Positions 1 through 9,347 are shown, counted from the stretch's first letter. The stretch: 64,000 nucleotides of DNA from an uncultured Maribacter sp. (GCA_947504045.1 CANNFY010000002.1:496001-560000), one strand, 5' to 3'. The notes: generated from the sequence alone by a model not told the origin. Made by a program: numbers and translations.

Positions 1-1
1 T

Positions 2-100
2 AGATACATGAATCTTTATGACGAAATGAGTGCTGCAATTTCGAACTATGTTGATGACGTAAAAAGTAAAGATTTTCCTAATGATGAAGAGCAATATTAA
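2..100 (+). CDS. panB: 3-methyl-2-oxobutanoate hydroxymethyltransferase, C-terminal fragment (5' end outside window)
   Basis: Only the last 32 codons are present; the gene enters from the left edge and stops with TAA at 98-100. The readable tail contains NYVDDVKSKDFPNDEEQY, which matches the C-terminal signature of PanB enzymes (E. coli PanB ends in a similar YMAEVESGVYPGEEHSF stretch). PanB makes ketopantoate from 2-oxoisovalerate and methylene-tetrahydrofolate in pantothenate and coenzyme A synthesis. The next gene starts three bases after the stop, so this is probably the first gene of an operon with the lspA-like and RluA-type genes. The call rests on a short C-terminal match, so it is likely but not certain. 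Confidence 0.7.
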   Translation, partial: RYMNLYDEMSAAISNYVDDVKSKDFPNDEEQY

Positions 101-103
101 TGT

Positions 104-601
104 ATGCCATTAACTAAACTAACAAAAAGAGCCTTAATTTTAATAGTGGTTTTACTTAATATTGGATGCGATCAAATTTCTAAAAACATAGTTCGTAACA
201 ATGTTATACCTGAAGATTATATTGAAGTAATTGGAGATAATTTTATTTTAACAAACGTTGAAAATACTGGTGCAATGCTTGGTTTTGGAGAAAACCTACC
301 TCCTATTATTAAACGTATTTTATTACAAGGAATACCGGTTATAGTTTTACTTGTAATACTCTATAGAACCTTATTAAAAACACACTTAAACACCACCCTA
401 TCTATAGCATTTGCTTTTGTTATTGGTGGCGGAATAGGAAATCTTATAGATCGTATCTTGTATAATTCTGTTACAGACTTTTTTCATATAAAGATTGGCT
501 TTATAAAAACAGGCGTTTTTAATATGGCAGACGTTTCTGTAACTATAGGTGCTCTTATAATTTTGTTTATTTCTATTCGTTATAAAAACCTTGAAATTTA
601 G
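104..601 (+). CDS. lspA: Lipoprotein signal peptidase (signal peptidase II) family protein
   Basis: A 165-residue polytopic membrane protein with four hydrophobic segments, the usual size for LspA. The family signatures are in order: DQISK in helix 1 (residues 23-27), ENTGAMLG (53-60), GGGIGNLIDR (108-117) and FNMADVSVTIG (139-149). D116 and D143 are the expected catalytic aspartate pair that cleaves the signal of prolipoproteins in the inner membrane. In Flavobacteriaceae the housekeeping lspA usually sits beside ileS and a dksA/traR gene; here it lies between panB and an RluA-type gene, so it may be a second copy. The stop overlaps the GTG start of the next gene by one base, which indicates translational coupling. 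Confidence 0.85.
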   Translation: MPLTKLTKRALILIVVLLNIGCDQISKNIVRNNVIPEDYIEVIGDNFILTNVENTGAMLGFGENLPPIIKRILLQGIPVIVLLVILYRTLLKTHLNTTLSIAFAFVIGGGIGNLIDRILYNSVTDFFHIKIGFIKTGVFNMADVSVTIGALIILFISIRYKNLEI

Positions 602-1299
602 TGGCTATTAAAACACTTTCTAATGCTAATAATCTACAAGTTCTTTATGAGGACAACCATATTATTGCCATTAATAAAAGACCAGGTGATATTGTACAAG
701 GAGACAAAACAGGCGATACGCCATTAAGTGATATTGTAAAAAAATACATTAAAATAAAATACAACAAGCCTGGCAATGTATATTTAGGTGTAGCACATAG
801 GTTAGACAGGCCTACATCGGGCATTGTAGTTTTTGCAAGAACCTCTAAGGCTCTACCCAGATTAAATAAACTATTTGCAGAAAAGGAAGCTCAAAAAACA
901 TATTGGGCAATAGTAAAAAACAAACCAGAAAAAGAAGTCAGCACTTTAACCCACTGGTTAAAAAGAAATACAAAACAAAATAAATCTTACGCAAATAAAA
1001 AAGAAGTTACAGATAGCAAAAAAGCTATTTTAGAATACAAGCTTATTAAAAAACTAGACAACTTTTATTTACTTGAAATAGATTTAAAAACAGGAAGACA
1101 CCATCAAATACGCTCACAATTAACCGCCATTGGTTGTCCAATTAAAGGAGATTTAAAATATGGGTTTAACCGTAGTAATAAAGACGGTAGTATACACCTA
1201 CATGCCAGAAAATTATCTTTTATACACCCTGTAAAAAAAGAACCTATTACTATATTAGCACCTACACCAAACGATCCTGTTTGGAACGCCACTAATTAA
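601..1299 (+). CDS. RluA-family pseudouridine synthase
   Basis: A 232-residue cytoplasmic RNA-modifying enzyme. It carries the RluA-family catalytic motif HRLDRPTSG (residues 66-74) with the nucleophilic D69, followed by TGRHHQIR and the C-terminal LHARKLSF segment typical of the family. There is no N-terminal S4 RNA-binding domain, so it resembles the short RluA/TruC-like group. Which uridine in rRNA or tRNA it modifies cannot be read from the sequence. It starts with GTG inside the stop codon of the lspA-like gene (TAGTG overlap), so it is the third gene of the panB operon. It converges with the transporter gene on the other strand, 11 bases away. Confidence 0.88.
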   Translation: MAIKTLSNANNLQVLYEDNHIIAINKRPGDIVQGDKTGDTPLSDIVKKYIKIKYNKPGNVYLGVAHRLDRPTSGIVVFARTSKALPRLNKLFAEKEAQKTYWAIVKNKPEKEVSTLTHWLKRNTKQNKSYANKKEVTDSKKAILEYKLIKKLDNFYLLEIDLKTGRHHQIRSQLTAIGCPIKGDLKYGFNRSNKDGSIHLHARKLSFIHPVKKEPITILAPTPNDPVWNATN

Positions 1300-1310
1300 T
1301 ATTTTACCCC

Positions 1311-2183
1311 CTATTTTTTCATAGACCTAATACTTTCAACTACAACAGAACTTAATATTAAGCCCCCTCCTATTATAGTTCTCCAAGTAGGAACTTCATG
1401 CAAAAAAAGGACTCCTAATATTATACCATAAATTGGCTGAACACTCCCTAAAATACTTGCGCTGGTAATAGAAAAATTTTTAAAACTATTTAAAAACAAC
1501 GTATGTCCTATTGCTGTTGTTAAAAGTGCCAAAGCCAATAGAGGCATCCATTGCTCTATAACTAAACTAACATCTGTAAAAAATAATGTTGGAAGCAAAA
1601 CAAAACCCGCTATTGCTACCTGATAGAACATTAAACTAGAACCATTGTAACTAGCAACACTTTTCTTTAAAAGTAAATTTCTTAAAGCATAAATAAAAGC
1701 AGAAAGTAAACCTAAACCTATTGCTTTAGTGTAATTACTTTCTAAATCAAAATTTGGAGCTAAATAAAAAATACCTAATAGCACTAAAAATGCTAAAAGT
1801 AGGTGCATTTTTTCAAATTTTGTTTTTAAAACAAAAGGCTCTAAAAATGCTGTAATCACTGGATATGTAAATAAAGACAACATTCCTATAGCTACATTAG
1901 ATAAATGCAAAGAATAGAAATAAGTTACCCAATGAATACATAAAAAAAGTCCACTTATTACAAGTGGAATTCTATCTTTTACCGCAACGTAAAAAGAAAC
2001 TTTTTTATACCTACAGTAAAAATATAATAAGAAACATGCAATTATAGCTCTAACACAAATAATGACCATTGCAGGTAATTGCACGTATCTTGCTAATGGA
2101 CCAGAAGTACTAACAAATAACATGGCCAAATTTATTTCCAATAAATGGCCAAAATGTATACTATTCTTAGAGGTATTTTTCAT
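1311..2183 (-). CDS. DMT-superfamily (EamA) transporter
   Basis: A 290-residue inner-membrane protein with about ten hydrophobic segments arranged as two EamA repeats (roughly residues 14-140 and 155-285). The second repeat has the typical motif GHTLFLNSFKNFSITSASILGSVQPIYGIILG region with a conserved proline in helix 9. The family exports or imports small metabolites; the substrate cannot be inferred. The ATG start overlaps the stop of the upstream TPR-like gene by one base (TAATG on the minus strand), so the two are co-transcribed. A second, unrelated EamA gene is found at 59839-60702. Confidence 0.85.
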   Translation of the reverse strand: MKNTSKNSIHFGHLLEINLAMLFVSTSGPLARYVQLPAMVIICVRAIIACFLLYFYCRYKKVSFYVAVKDRIPLVISGLFLCIHWVTYFYSLHLSNVAIGMLSLFTYPVITAFLEPFVLKTKFEKMHLLLAFLVLLGIFYLAPNFDLESNYTKAIGLGLLSAFIYALRNLLLKKSVASYNGSSLMFYQVAIAGFVLLPTLFFTDVSLVIEQWMPLLALALLTTAIGHTLFLNSFKNFSITSASILGSVQPIYGIILGVLFLHEVPTWRTIIGGGLILSSVVVESIRSMKK

Positions 2184-3727
2184 TATCTTTTTAATGCCAA
2201 TGCTTTTTCTCTTATAATTTGAGAAACTGGCTTATCTTCTAAATGACTTTCTAACCAAGAAATAATATCTAAGTACAAAAAGGCTCTTTTTTCATACGGA
2301 TGATCTTCATACTTTTTTAATTCTGCATAAAGTTTTAAAAACTCATCTCTTAATTCGTGCGGATATATATTTCCTAAATTACGTAAGAACTTTATCATCT
2401 CTTTTTGTACGGCATGCATATCATTCATTTTTAATAAAAACTTATATGTACTCTTTAACTGTACTTCTAAATGATAATCCATACCTGCCTCATAATGAGC
2501 AACTAAACTTAAAACACGCGCAAAACACATTAAATCTTCACGCATTTTTAAATTTTTGTTTTCTATAATTTTCTTTAAATAAAGTATACAAGATTTATTG
2601 TCGCCAATACCAAAATACAAACATGCTATTTTATAATATAACACCATTACATGATGGGCATCTATACGATCTTTATGCTTATTTATACCATACTCCACAA
2701 TCTTTACCAAATACAGTCCTTTTTCAAAAGTTCCTTCTAAAAAATGCTGATTTAATTTATTTGCATTTAAATACAAAAACGCCAAAGAATTAATATTGTC
2801 GTTTTTTGGAAAACTTCTAGACTCTAACATTGCTTCAAGCTTTTGTAGAGTTTGTTTAAATTGAGAACTATACTTTACATAAAATAAAGATTCCAATAAG
2901 TAATGATTCCCTTTTATAAAAAACACAGGGTTTAAATAAATCATATCTTTATTTTCATAAAATAAATCTACCCACTTGTTTGCATATTTATAACAAGAAA
3001 GAAAATCTTGAATTAAAAAACTATACCATAAATGCGCTTTGTATAACCATAATTTTTCTCTAAAGCCTAAGTCTTCAATTTTATATTTTGGTAAATGTTT
3101 TTCAAAATAGTCTTGTACCATTTTGTAGCTTTCATCACTCTTAACATATCCAACTTTAAGCATCATACCATACAATTGCAAAGACAAGTTAGAAAGCTTA
3201 CTTGTCATTACATTTTGTCCTGATAATTTTTTTGCCTGTAAAGCCAACTCATTAGCTCTATCCGGAATACTTCTTGTTATAAATTGTGTTTCTATAAGTT
3301 TTTCTAGCTCCACAATTTCATACGCTATATTTTTTTCTTCATTATCTATTGCAGTAGTTTTTACCTTATCTAGTATTTTAAGACTTTGTTTATATAAGCC
3401 TTTCTGATATAAAATAGTAGCAAAGTCTAATTGCTCGCGTATTTGCACTCTTATATTCTGATTAACAGGATTTAAACGTAAGCTTACCAATATTTGTTTA
3501 TAAAGGTGTGCTTTTAGGTTAGATAATTGCTCTTTTTTTACAATACCACTCTCTAATATATTTTTCTCGTTATAGAGTTTACTTTTGTCTAATAAATTAA
3601 ATAAAGCTAAAAATTTAGCGTCAGAATTAACACCTAATCTTCCAACGTAAAGCTTAAACTGTCGCTTCTCTGACTTAGAAAGGGACTTAACTAAAACGAA
3701 CAAAGCATCTTTATGCACATTTGTCAT
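2183..3727 (-). CDS. Conserved TPR-like helical protein of unknown function
   Basis: A 514-residue protein with no signal peptide or membrane segment, rich in Lys, Leu and Tyr, and predicted to be almost wholly alpha-helical. Paired-helix patterns such as ATILYQKGLYKQSLKILDKV (residues about 103-122) look like degenerate tetratricopeptide repeats. I do not recognise a catalytic motif. Long cytoplasmic proteins of this type next to an EamA transporter are seen in Flavobacteriaceae, but no function is established that I know of. Its own promoter appears to lie 140 bases upstream and overlaps the start of leuA. It is translationally coupled to the EamA gene. Confidence 0.6.
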   Translation of the reverse strand: MTNVHKDALFVLVKSLSKSEKRQFKLYVGRLGVNSDAKFLALFNLLDKSKLYNEKNILESGIVKKEQLSNLKAHLYKQILVSLRLNPVNQNIRVQIREQLDFATILYQKGLYKQSLKILDKVKTTAIDNEEKNIAYEIVELEKLIETQFITRSIPDRANELALQAKKLSGQNVMTSKLSNLSLQLYGMMLKVGYVKSDESYKMVQDYFEKHLPKYKIEDLGFREKLWLYKAHLWYSFLIQDFLSCYKYANKWVDLFYENKDMIYLNPVFFIKGNHYLLESLFYVKYSSQFKQTLQKLEAMLESRSFPKNDNINSLAFLYLNANKLNQHFLEGTFEKGLYLVKIVEYGINKHKDRIDAHHVMVLYYKIACLYFGIGDNKSCILYLKKIIENKNLKMREDLMCFARVLSLVAHYEAGMDYHLEVQLKSTYKFLLKMNDMHAVQKEMIKFLRNLGNIYPHELRDEFLKLYAELKKYEDHPYEKRAFLYLDIISWLESHLEDKPVSQIIREKALALKR

Positions 3728-3866
3728 CGTAAAAAAAATAGTTTATATAATTGTTTATCAATAACTTAACATAACTAAAAAGTATATTAACATTGTAAAT
3801 GTTTATTCATAACTTAGTTACTTTAAGGTAATGGTCATATATTCGTAATGACTAGATAAAATTACG

Positions 3867-3895
3867 CAAATATAATGAGTAAAGATAAAGTACAA
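3867..3895 (-). promoter_or_regulatory. Bacteroidota-type promoter of the TPR-like gene
   Basis: On the minus strand the sequence reads TTG, 18 bases, TATATTTG, which fits the flavobacterial consensus (TTG at -33, TAnnTTTG at -7). The -33 element lies inside the first codons of leuA, and the -7 box touches the leuA ATG. The mRNA would have a leader of about 135 bases before the ATG at 3727. Confidence 0.5.
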
Positions 3896-5047
3896 ATTTT
3901 TGACACCACTCTTAGAGATGGAGAACAAGTTCCTGGATGTAAGTTAGACGCTGAACAAAAATTAGTAATAGCAGAACGCCTAGATTTTTTAGGAGTAGAT
4001 ATTATAGAGGCTGGTTTTCCTATTTCTAGTCCTGGTGATTTTAATTCTGTATTAAATATCTCTAAAATAATTAAAAACGCTACAGTTTGTGGTTTAACTA
4101 GAGCTGTTAAAAAAGATATTGAAGTTGCTGCAGAAGCATTAAAACCTGCCCGTATACCTAGAATACATACTGGTATTGGCACTTCAGAGTCGCATATAAA
4201 ATACAAATTCAACTCTAATAAAGATGCTATTATAGAACGCGCTGTAAGTGCTGTAAAATATGCAAAAACTTTTGTGGAAGATGTTGAATTTTATGCAGAG
4301 GATGCTGGCCGTACAGATAATGAGTTTTTGGCTCGTGTATGTGAAGCCGTAGTAAAAGCTGGAGCAACGGTTTTAAACATTCCTGATACAACTGGTTATT
4401 GTTTACCAGATGAGTATGGTGCAAAAATGAAATACTTAAAAGAAAATGTTGCTGGCATACATAAAGCAACCCTTTCTTGCCACTGTCATAACGATTTAGG
4501 GCTTGCTACTGCAAACTCTATAGCCGGAGTAATTAACGGTGCTAGACAAATTGAATGTACCATAAACGGTATTGGCGAACGTGCTGGTAACACTGCTCTA
4601 GAAGAAGTTGTTATGATTTTAAGACAACACCCTACTTTAGGACTAGACACAAACATAAATAGTAAATTATTAAATAGTACCAGCTTAATGGTTTCTCAAA
4701 AAATGGGAATGATGGTACAACCAAACAAAGCAATTGTTGGCGCAAATGCTTTTGCACATAGTTCTGGAATACACCAAGATGGTGTTATAAAAAATAGAGA
4801 AACTTATGAAATTATAGATCCTGCAGATGTAGGTGTTAATGAGTCTTCTATAATTTTAACCGCAAGAAGTGGTCGTGCTGCTTTAGCATATAGAGCTAAA
4901 ATTGTTGGGTATGAGCTTACTAAAACTCAATTAGATACTGTTTATCAAGAATTTTTAAAGTATGCTGATATTAAGAAAGAAATTATTGATAACGATATTC
5001 ATGAAATTATAGAAACTAGCGGTATTAATATTAAAGCTATTAGCTAA
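3875..5047 (+). CDS. leuA: 2-isopropylmalate synthase, short form
   Basis: LeuA condenses 2-oxoisovalerate with acetyl-CoA, the first step of leucine synthesis. The TIM-barrel signature [13 protein letters not shown] (residues 9-21) and the metal-binding His-Cys-His (H203, H205, in [11 protein letters not shown]) are present. The family motif [10 protein letters not shown] follows near residue 300. At 390 residues it lacks the roughly 110-residue C-terminal LeuA dimer domain that binds leucine in the long enzyme, so feedback control must differ or be absent. Short forms are common in Flavobacteriaceae. The stop overlaps the leuB start by one base. A relative such as homocitrate or citramalate synthase is possible, but pairing with a clear leuB supports LeuA. 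Confidence 0.85.
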   Translation: MSKDKVQIFDTTLRDGEQVPGCKLDAEQKLVIAERLDFLGVDIIEAGFPISSPGDFNSVLNISKIIKNATVCGLTRAVKKDIEVAAEALKPARIPRIHTGIGTSESHIKYKFNSNKDAIIERAVSAVKYAKTFVEDVEFYAEDAGRTDNEFLARVCEAVVKAGATVLNIPDTTGYCLPDEYGAKMKYLKENVAGIHKATLSCHCHNDLGLATANSIAGVINGARQIECTINGIGERAGNTALEEVVMILRQHPTLGLDTNINSKLLNSTSLMVSQKMGMMVQPNKAIVGANAFAHSSGIHQDGVIKNRETYEIIDPADVGVNESSIILTARSGRAALAYRAKIVGYELTKTQLDTVYQEFLKYADIKKEIIDNDIHEIIETSGINIKAIS

Positions 5048-6165
5048 TGTATTTAAATATTGCAGTATTAGGCGGAGACGGAATTGGCCCAGAAGTTATG
5101 GCGCAATCTGTAAAGTGCTTGCAAGCAATAGAACATAATTTTGGACACACTTTTTCTTTTACAAAAGCAGACATAGGAGCTGTTGCAATAAAAAAAACAG
5201 GAGAACCATTACCCGAAAAAACATTAAAAATTTGTAAAAATTCTGATGCAATTTTATTTGGAGCAATAGGAACCCCTGAATATGATCAAAATCCTGAATC
5301 TAAAATATGGCCAGAACAAGGTTTATTTAAATTAAGAGAAGAACTAAATTTATTTGCTAATATTAGGCCTGTAAAAGTTTTTCCTGCTTTAGCAAAATTA
5401 TCTCCCCTTAATAAAAAAAACATTTTAGATACAGATTTAGTTATTTACAGAGAGCTAACTGGTGGAATTTACTTTGGAAACAAAAAAGTAAGTGACGACC
5501 AAACAAAAGCTCTAGATACTTGCGAATACTCTGAAAAAGAAATTAGCAGAATTGCTCATTTGGCTTTTAAAGCCGCAAAAAGCAGACGTAAAAAACTAAC
5601 ATTAGTAGACAAAGCAAATATTCTAGAAACATCTAGACTATGGAGAAGAGTTGTAAGCAATATAGCTACTAGCTATCCTGAAGTAACTCTAAATTGCATG
5701 TTTATGGACAATGCTGCTGTAAATATGATATTACACCCAAATGAATTTGATGTAATATTAGCAGATAATATGTTTGGAGACATTTTATCTGATCAAGGTA
5801 GTGCTATATCTGGATCCGTTGGTTTACTCCCCTCTTCTTCTGTTGGTTTAGGTCATGCTATGTTTGAACCTATACATGGGTCTTACCCGCAAGCAAAAGG
5901 AAAAAATATTGCAAACCCCATAGCATCTATACTAAGTGTTGCTATGTTATTACAACATTTTGATTTAGAAGAAGAAGCTAACGCTGTAATAACTGCAGTT
6001 TTAAAATCTTTTTCAAAAAAAATTGTTACCCCAGATATTTTAGGTAGTAGCAAATATGGCACAGATTATGTCGGAGATTTTATTGCAAACAATATTACCG
6101 ATGACACAGATGATCTAAATATTAATGACGAAAATATAGGATTAGGAAAATCTACAATCATATAA
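5047..6165 (+). CDS. leuB: 3-isopropylmalate dehydrogenase
   Basis: LeuB oxidises and decarboxylates 3-isopropylmalate to 2-oxoisocaproate with NAD+. Its 372 residues contain GGDGIGPEV near the N-terminus, the substrate-binding LREELNLFANIRP segment typical of LeuB rather than isocitrate dehydrogenase, and YRELTGGIYFG. The active-site Lys and Asp regions VDKANILETS and DNMFGDILSDQ follow, then the NAD-binding FEPIHGS. A polar tail (residues about 345-372, DDTDDLNINDEN) extends beyond the usual end. It is coupled to leuA by a TAATG overlap. leuC and leuD are not adjacent, so the rest of the pathway must be encoded elsewhere. Confidence 0.92.
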   Translation: MYLNIAVLGGDGIGPEVMAQSVKCLQAIEHNFGHTFSFTKADIGAVAIKKTGEPLPEKTLKICKNSDAILFGAIGTPEYDQNPESKIWPEQGLFKLREELNLFANIRPVKVFPALAKLSPLNKKNILDTDLVIYRELTGGIYFGNKKVSDDQTKALDTCEYSEKEISRIAHLAFKAAKSRRKKLTLVDKANILETSRLWRRVVSNIATSYPEVTLNCMFMDNAAVNMILHPNEFDVILADNMFGDILSDQGSAISGSVGLLPSSSVGLGHAMFEPIHGSYPQAKGKNIANPIASILSVAMLLQHFDLEEEANAVITAVLKSFSKKIVTPDILGSSKYGTDYVGDFIANNITDDTDDLNINDENIGLGKSTII

Positions 6166-6284
6166 AACTATTCCGTAATTTTTTATTTCTTAAACTTCAT
6201 TATCAGAAAAAATAAAATTGAGTAGCATTCCCTATTGAATGTCTTATTCCATTGTTTTATCTTTACAAGCTTTAAATACAACTA

Positions 6285-8711
6285 ATGAATATTTCTTACA
6301 ACTGGTTAAAACAGTTTATCAAAATAGATTGGGACTCCCAAAAAACAGCAGAATTACTAACAGATCTTGGTTTAGAGGTAGAAGGTGTTTCTACTTTTGA
6401 ATCTGTAAAAGGCGGTTTATCTGGTGTAGTTGTTGGTCATGTACTTAGCTGCGAAAAGCACAGCAATGCAGATAAACTTAAGGTTACAACTGTAGACATA
6501 GGAGGTGATGCTCCAATACAAATAGTTTGTGGCGCACCTAACGTAGCTGTAGGTCAAAAAGTTCCTGTAGCCACTATTGGAACAACTCTTTACACTAAAG
6601 AAGGAGAAAGTTGGACCATTAAAAAAGGGAAAATAAGAGGAGAAGAAAGTCATGGTATGATTTGTGCCGAAGATGAGCTTAATATTGGAGAAAGCCACGA
6701 TGGTATTATGATTTTATCTGACAAGTTAACACCCGGAACCCCATGCGCTGAAATTTTTGATATAGAGAATGATGAGGTTTTTGAAATAGGATTAACCCCC
6801 AACAGAGCAGATGCTATGAGCCATTACGGCGTAGCAAGAGATTTAAAAGCCGGACTAAAACAAAAAGAAGTAGAAATAGAATTAATTACCCCACCGGTAA
6901 GTAACTTTAATGTTGACAACCGTTCTTTAAAAATTGACGTTACTATAGAAAAAAGTGAGCTAGCCCCTAGATATGCTGGTGTAACTATGAGTAATCTAAT
7001 AGTGCAACCTTCCCCAGACTGGTTAAAAAATAGATTAAATGCAATTGGAATAACGCCAAAAAATAATTTAGTAGATGCTACAAATTATGTTTTGCATGAA
7101 CTAGGACAGCCTTTACATGCATTTGATGCCGCAAAAATTAAAGGAAATAAAATTGTTGTTAAAACACTTCCTAAAGGAACAAAATTTACCACTTTAGATG
7201 GTGTTGAAAGAGAATTACACGATGAAGATTTAATGATTTGCGATTCTGAAAAACCAATGTGTATAGCAGGAGTTTTTGGTGGAATACATTCTGGAGTTAC
7301 AGAAAACACAACATCTATATTTATAGAAAGTGCCTATTTTAATCCTGTTTCTATTAGAAAAACTGCAAAAAGACACGGTTTAAATACAGATGCTTCTTTT
7401 AGATTTGAAAGAGGTATAGATATTGAAAATGTAGAATATAGCTTAAAAAGAGCAGCACTTTTAATTAAAGAAATTGCAGGTGGAGAAATAACCTCTGACA
7501 TTATCGATTTTTACCCAAATAAAACCAAAGATTTTGAGGTTTTCTTACCTTTTAATAAAGTACACCAATTAATTGGACAAGAAATACCTATAGACACTAT
7601 AAAATCTATACTAACATCATTAGATATAAAAGTAATGAATGTTACCGAAGCTGGTTTAGGATTAGTGGTACCTTCGTATAGAGTAGATGTACAAAGACCA
7701 GTAGATGTTATTGAAGAAATATTAAGAGTTTATGGCTACAACAACGTCCATTTTACGCAAAAACTTAATGCCTCTATTGCTGCTACCAGTAAGTTCGACG
7801 ACCACAAAATCCAAAATATTATTGGTAATGTTTTAGCATCCAAAGGTTTTTTTGAAATAATGACGAACAGTCTTATTTCTCCTGAATATGTCTCTTTATC
7901 TAAAGAACTATCTGCAGATAACTCTGTAAAAATAATGAACCCTTTAAGTACTGACTTATCTATACTAAGACAGTCTCCTTTATTTTCTGCTTTAGAAGTT
8001 GCTTCTTATAACATAAATCGTAAAAAATCTAATTTACATTTATTTGAATTTGGAAAAACTTACGCAATTTATAACGAAAAAAGAGTTGAAAATAAATACT
8101 TAAGTCTATTATTAAGTGGAAATAAAAATGACCAAAATTGGATAGAAGAAACCAAAAAATCTGACTTTTTCTATTTAAAAGCAATTGTTAATAGTATTTT
8201 AGAGCGCATAGGCATTACTAATACCAACGAAAAACCTATAGAAAATACAGACTATACCGAAGGTTTATCTATAGAGTATAAGCGTAATAAAATTGTAGAG
8301 TTTGGTATTATTCAAAAAAGCATAACTAAAAGTTTTGACATAAAACAAAATATTCTTTTTGCAAATTTCAATTGGGATTCCATATTAAATCTAGCTACTA
8401 ACTCTAGTATAGTTTATAAAGAAATTCCTAAATACCCAGAGGTAAAAAGAGATTTTGCTCTATTACTAGATGACAAGGTAACTTTTAAAGAAATACACGA
8501 TATTGCGTTACAAACAGAAAAGAAATTACTTAAAAATGTTTCTCTTTTTGATGTATATACTGGAAAAAAACTAGCTTCTGGAAAAAAATCTTACGCTGTT
8601 AGTTTTACCCTTCAGGATAATAAAAACACGTTAACAGACAAGCAAATTGACAAAATCATGAACAAGCTAAAATATAAGTTTGAAAATGATTTAGGAGCAG
8701 AACTTAGGTAA
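6285..8711 (+). CDS. pheT: Phenylalanine--tRNA ligase beta subunit
   Basis: An 808-residue protein, the normal length for bacterial PheT. It begins with MNISYNWLKQF. The tRNA-binding OB-fold domain covers about residues 38-150 (VVVGHVLSCEKHSNADKLKV), then the B3/B4 editing domain, B5, the catalytic-like core and the C-terminal FDX-ACB anticodon-binding domain (about 715-808, with YPEVKRDFALL). Together with PheS it charges tRNA-Phe. pheS is not adjacent, so the subunits are encoded at separate places. It converges with the fasciclin gene; a weak hairpin AAGTAATTTTACTT lies at the stop codon. A promoter-like TTG, 21 bases, TATCTTTA lies just upstream, with one mismatch to the -7 box. Confidence 0.96.
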   Translation: MNISYNWLKQFIKIDWDSQKTAELLTDLGLEVEGVSTFESVKGGLSGVVVGHVLSCEKHSNADKLKVTTVDIGGDAPIQIVCGAPNVAVGQKVPVATIGTTLYTKEGESWTIKKGKIRGEESHGMICAEDELNIGESHDGIMILSDKLTPGTPCAEIFDIENDEVFEIGLTPNRADAMSHYGVARDLKAGLKQKEVEIELITPPVSNFNVDNRSLKIDVTIEKSELAPRYAGVTMSNLIVQPSPDWLKNRLNAIGITPKNNLVDATNYVLHELGQPLHAFDAAKIKGNKIVVKTLPKGTKFTTLDGVERELHDEDLMICDSEKPMCIAGVFGGIHSGVTENTTSIFIESAYFNPVSIRKTAKRHGLNTDASFRFERGIDIENVEYSLKRAALLIKEIAGGEITSDIIDFYPNKTKDFEVFLPFNKVHQLIGQEIPIDTIKSILTSLDIKVMNVTEAGLGLVVPSYRVDVQRPVDVIEEILRVYGYNNVHFTQKLNASIAATSKFDDHKIQNIIGNVLASKGFFEIMTNSLISPEYVSLSKELSADNSVKIMNPLSTDLSILRQSPLFSALEVASYNINRKKSNLHLFEFGKTYAIYNEKRVENKYLSLLLSGNKNDQNWIEETKKSDFFYLKAIVNSILERIGITNTNEKPIENTDYTEGLSIEYKRNKIVEFGIIQKSITKSFDIKQNILFANFNWDSILNLATNSSIVYKEIPKYPEVKRDFALLLDDKVTFKEIHDIALQTEKKLLKNVSLFDVYTGKKLASGKKSYAVSFTLQDNKNTLTDKQIDKIMNKLKYKFENDLGAELR

Positions 8712-8721
8712 GTAATTTTAC

Positions 8722-9282
8722 TTATATTTTATTGGGTACAAACACGCTATCAATCTCATGTATTACACCATTACATTGATTAGCATCTGCGGCTATAATT
8801 TTAGCGGTATTACCAAACTCATCCGTTAAAAAAATATCTGTCCCTTTCATTGTAGCCTCTAATTTATTACCCAATATTGTAGTAAAAGACGCCACACCAT
8901 TTCCCCTGCACATTGCTTTTAAAATTTTAGATGCGCTTAAATTACCTGCAACAATATGATGCGTAAGTAATGTATATACTTCTTTTTTACTTTCTGATTT
9001 TAATAACGATTTTACATTTGTTAAACTATTAAAAGCTAAATCAGAGGGTGCAAAAACAGTATATGGACCATCATAATTTAAAGTTTCTTCTAAGTCCGCA
9101 GCTTTTATAACCGCCATTAACGTTGAATAATTTTTAGAAGAGCTTGTATTTTTACTTATAGAAAGCTCGGGGTTCATTTCTAAAGTTTTACTTTTTTTGC
9201 TTTCGGAGATTTTATTTTGAGCTGAGCTAAATACAGTAAACAATAAAGCAACTGCCAGCAATTGGGGAACTTTAATATTCAT
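8722..9282 (-). CDS. Secreted fasciclin (FAS1) domain protein
   Basis: A 186-residue protein with an N-terminal Sec signal peptide (residues 1-21, LLAVALLFTVFSSAQ, cut after SSA or AQ). One FAS1 domain fills residues about 48-184. Its H1 motif is YTVFAPSDLAFNSL and its H2 region ends in CNGVIHEIDSVFVP. FAS1 domains act in cell adhesion and matrix attachment; in Flavobacteriaceae they are common periplasmic or surface proteins. The residues before the domain (about 22-47) form a short polar linker rich in Ser and Lys. It stands alone between pheT and a lipoprotein gene. Three ATCGA repeats lie in the 150-base upstream region. Confidence 0.87.
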   Translation of the reverse strand: MNIKVPQLLAVALLFTVFSSAQNKISESKKSKTLEMNPELSISKNTSSSKNYSTLMAVIKAADLEETLNYDGPYTVFAPSDLAFNSLTNVKSLLKSESKKEVYTLLTHHIVAGNLSASKILKAMCRGNGVASFTTILGNKLEATMKGTDIFLTDEFGNTAKIIAADANQCNGVIHEIDSVFVPNKI

Positions 9283-9320
9283 ATAGAGTCTAGAGTGTGG
9301 TGTAATAAAATCGAGGGTTA

Positions 9321-9347
9321 ATCGACTAATGGTTCATTTTCATCGAC
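9321..9347. repeat. Direct repeats ATCGAC, 21 bases apart, upstream of the fasciclin gene
   Basis: ATCGAC occurs at 9321-9326 and 9342-9347, exactly two helical turns apart, and a related ATCGAG at 9310-9315. On the minus strand these read GTCGATGAA, GTCGATTAA and CTCGATTTT in the leader or promoter of the fasciclin gene. They could be an activator site; the evidence is only the spacing. Confidence 0.3.

Noticed and set aside
8705-8728. Hairpin at the pheT stop codon as terminator
   Set aside because: The AAGTAA/TTACTT stem is only six pairs of A/T and lacks a T-run; I do not list it as a feature.
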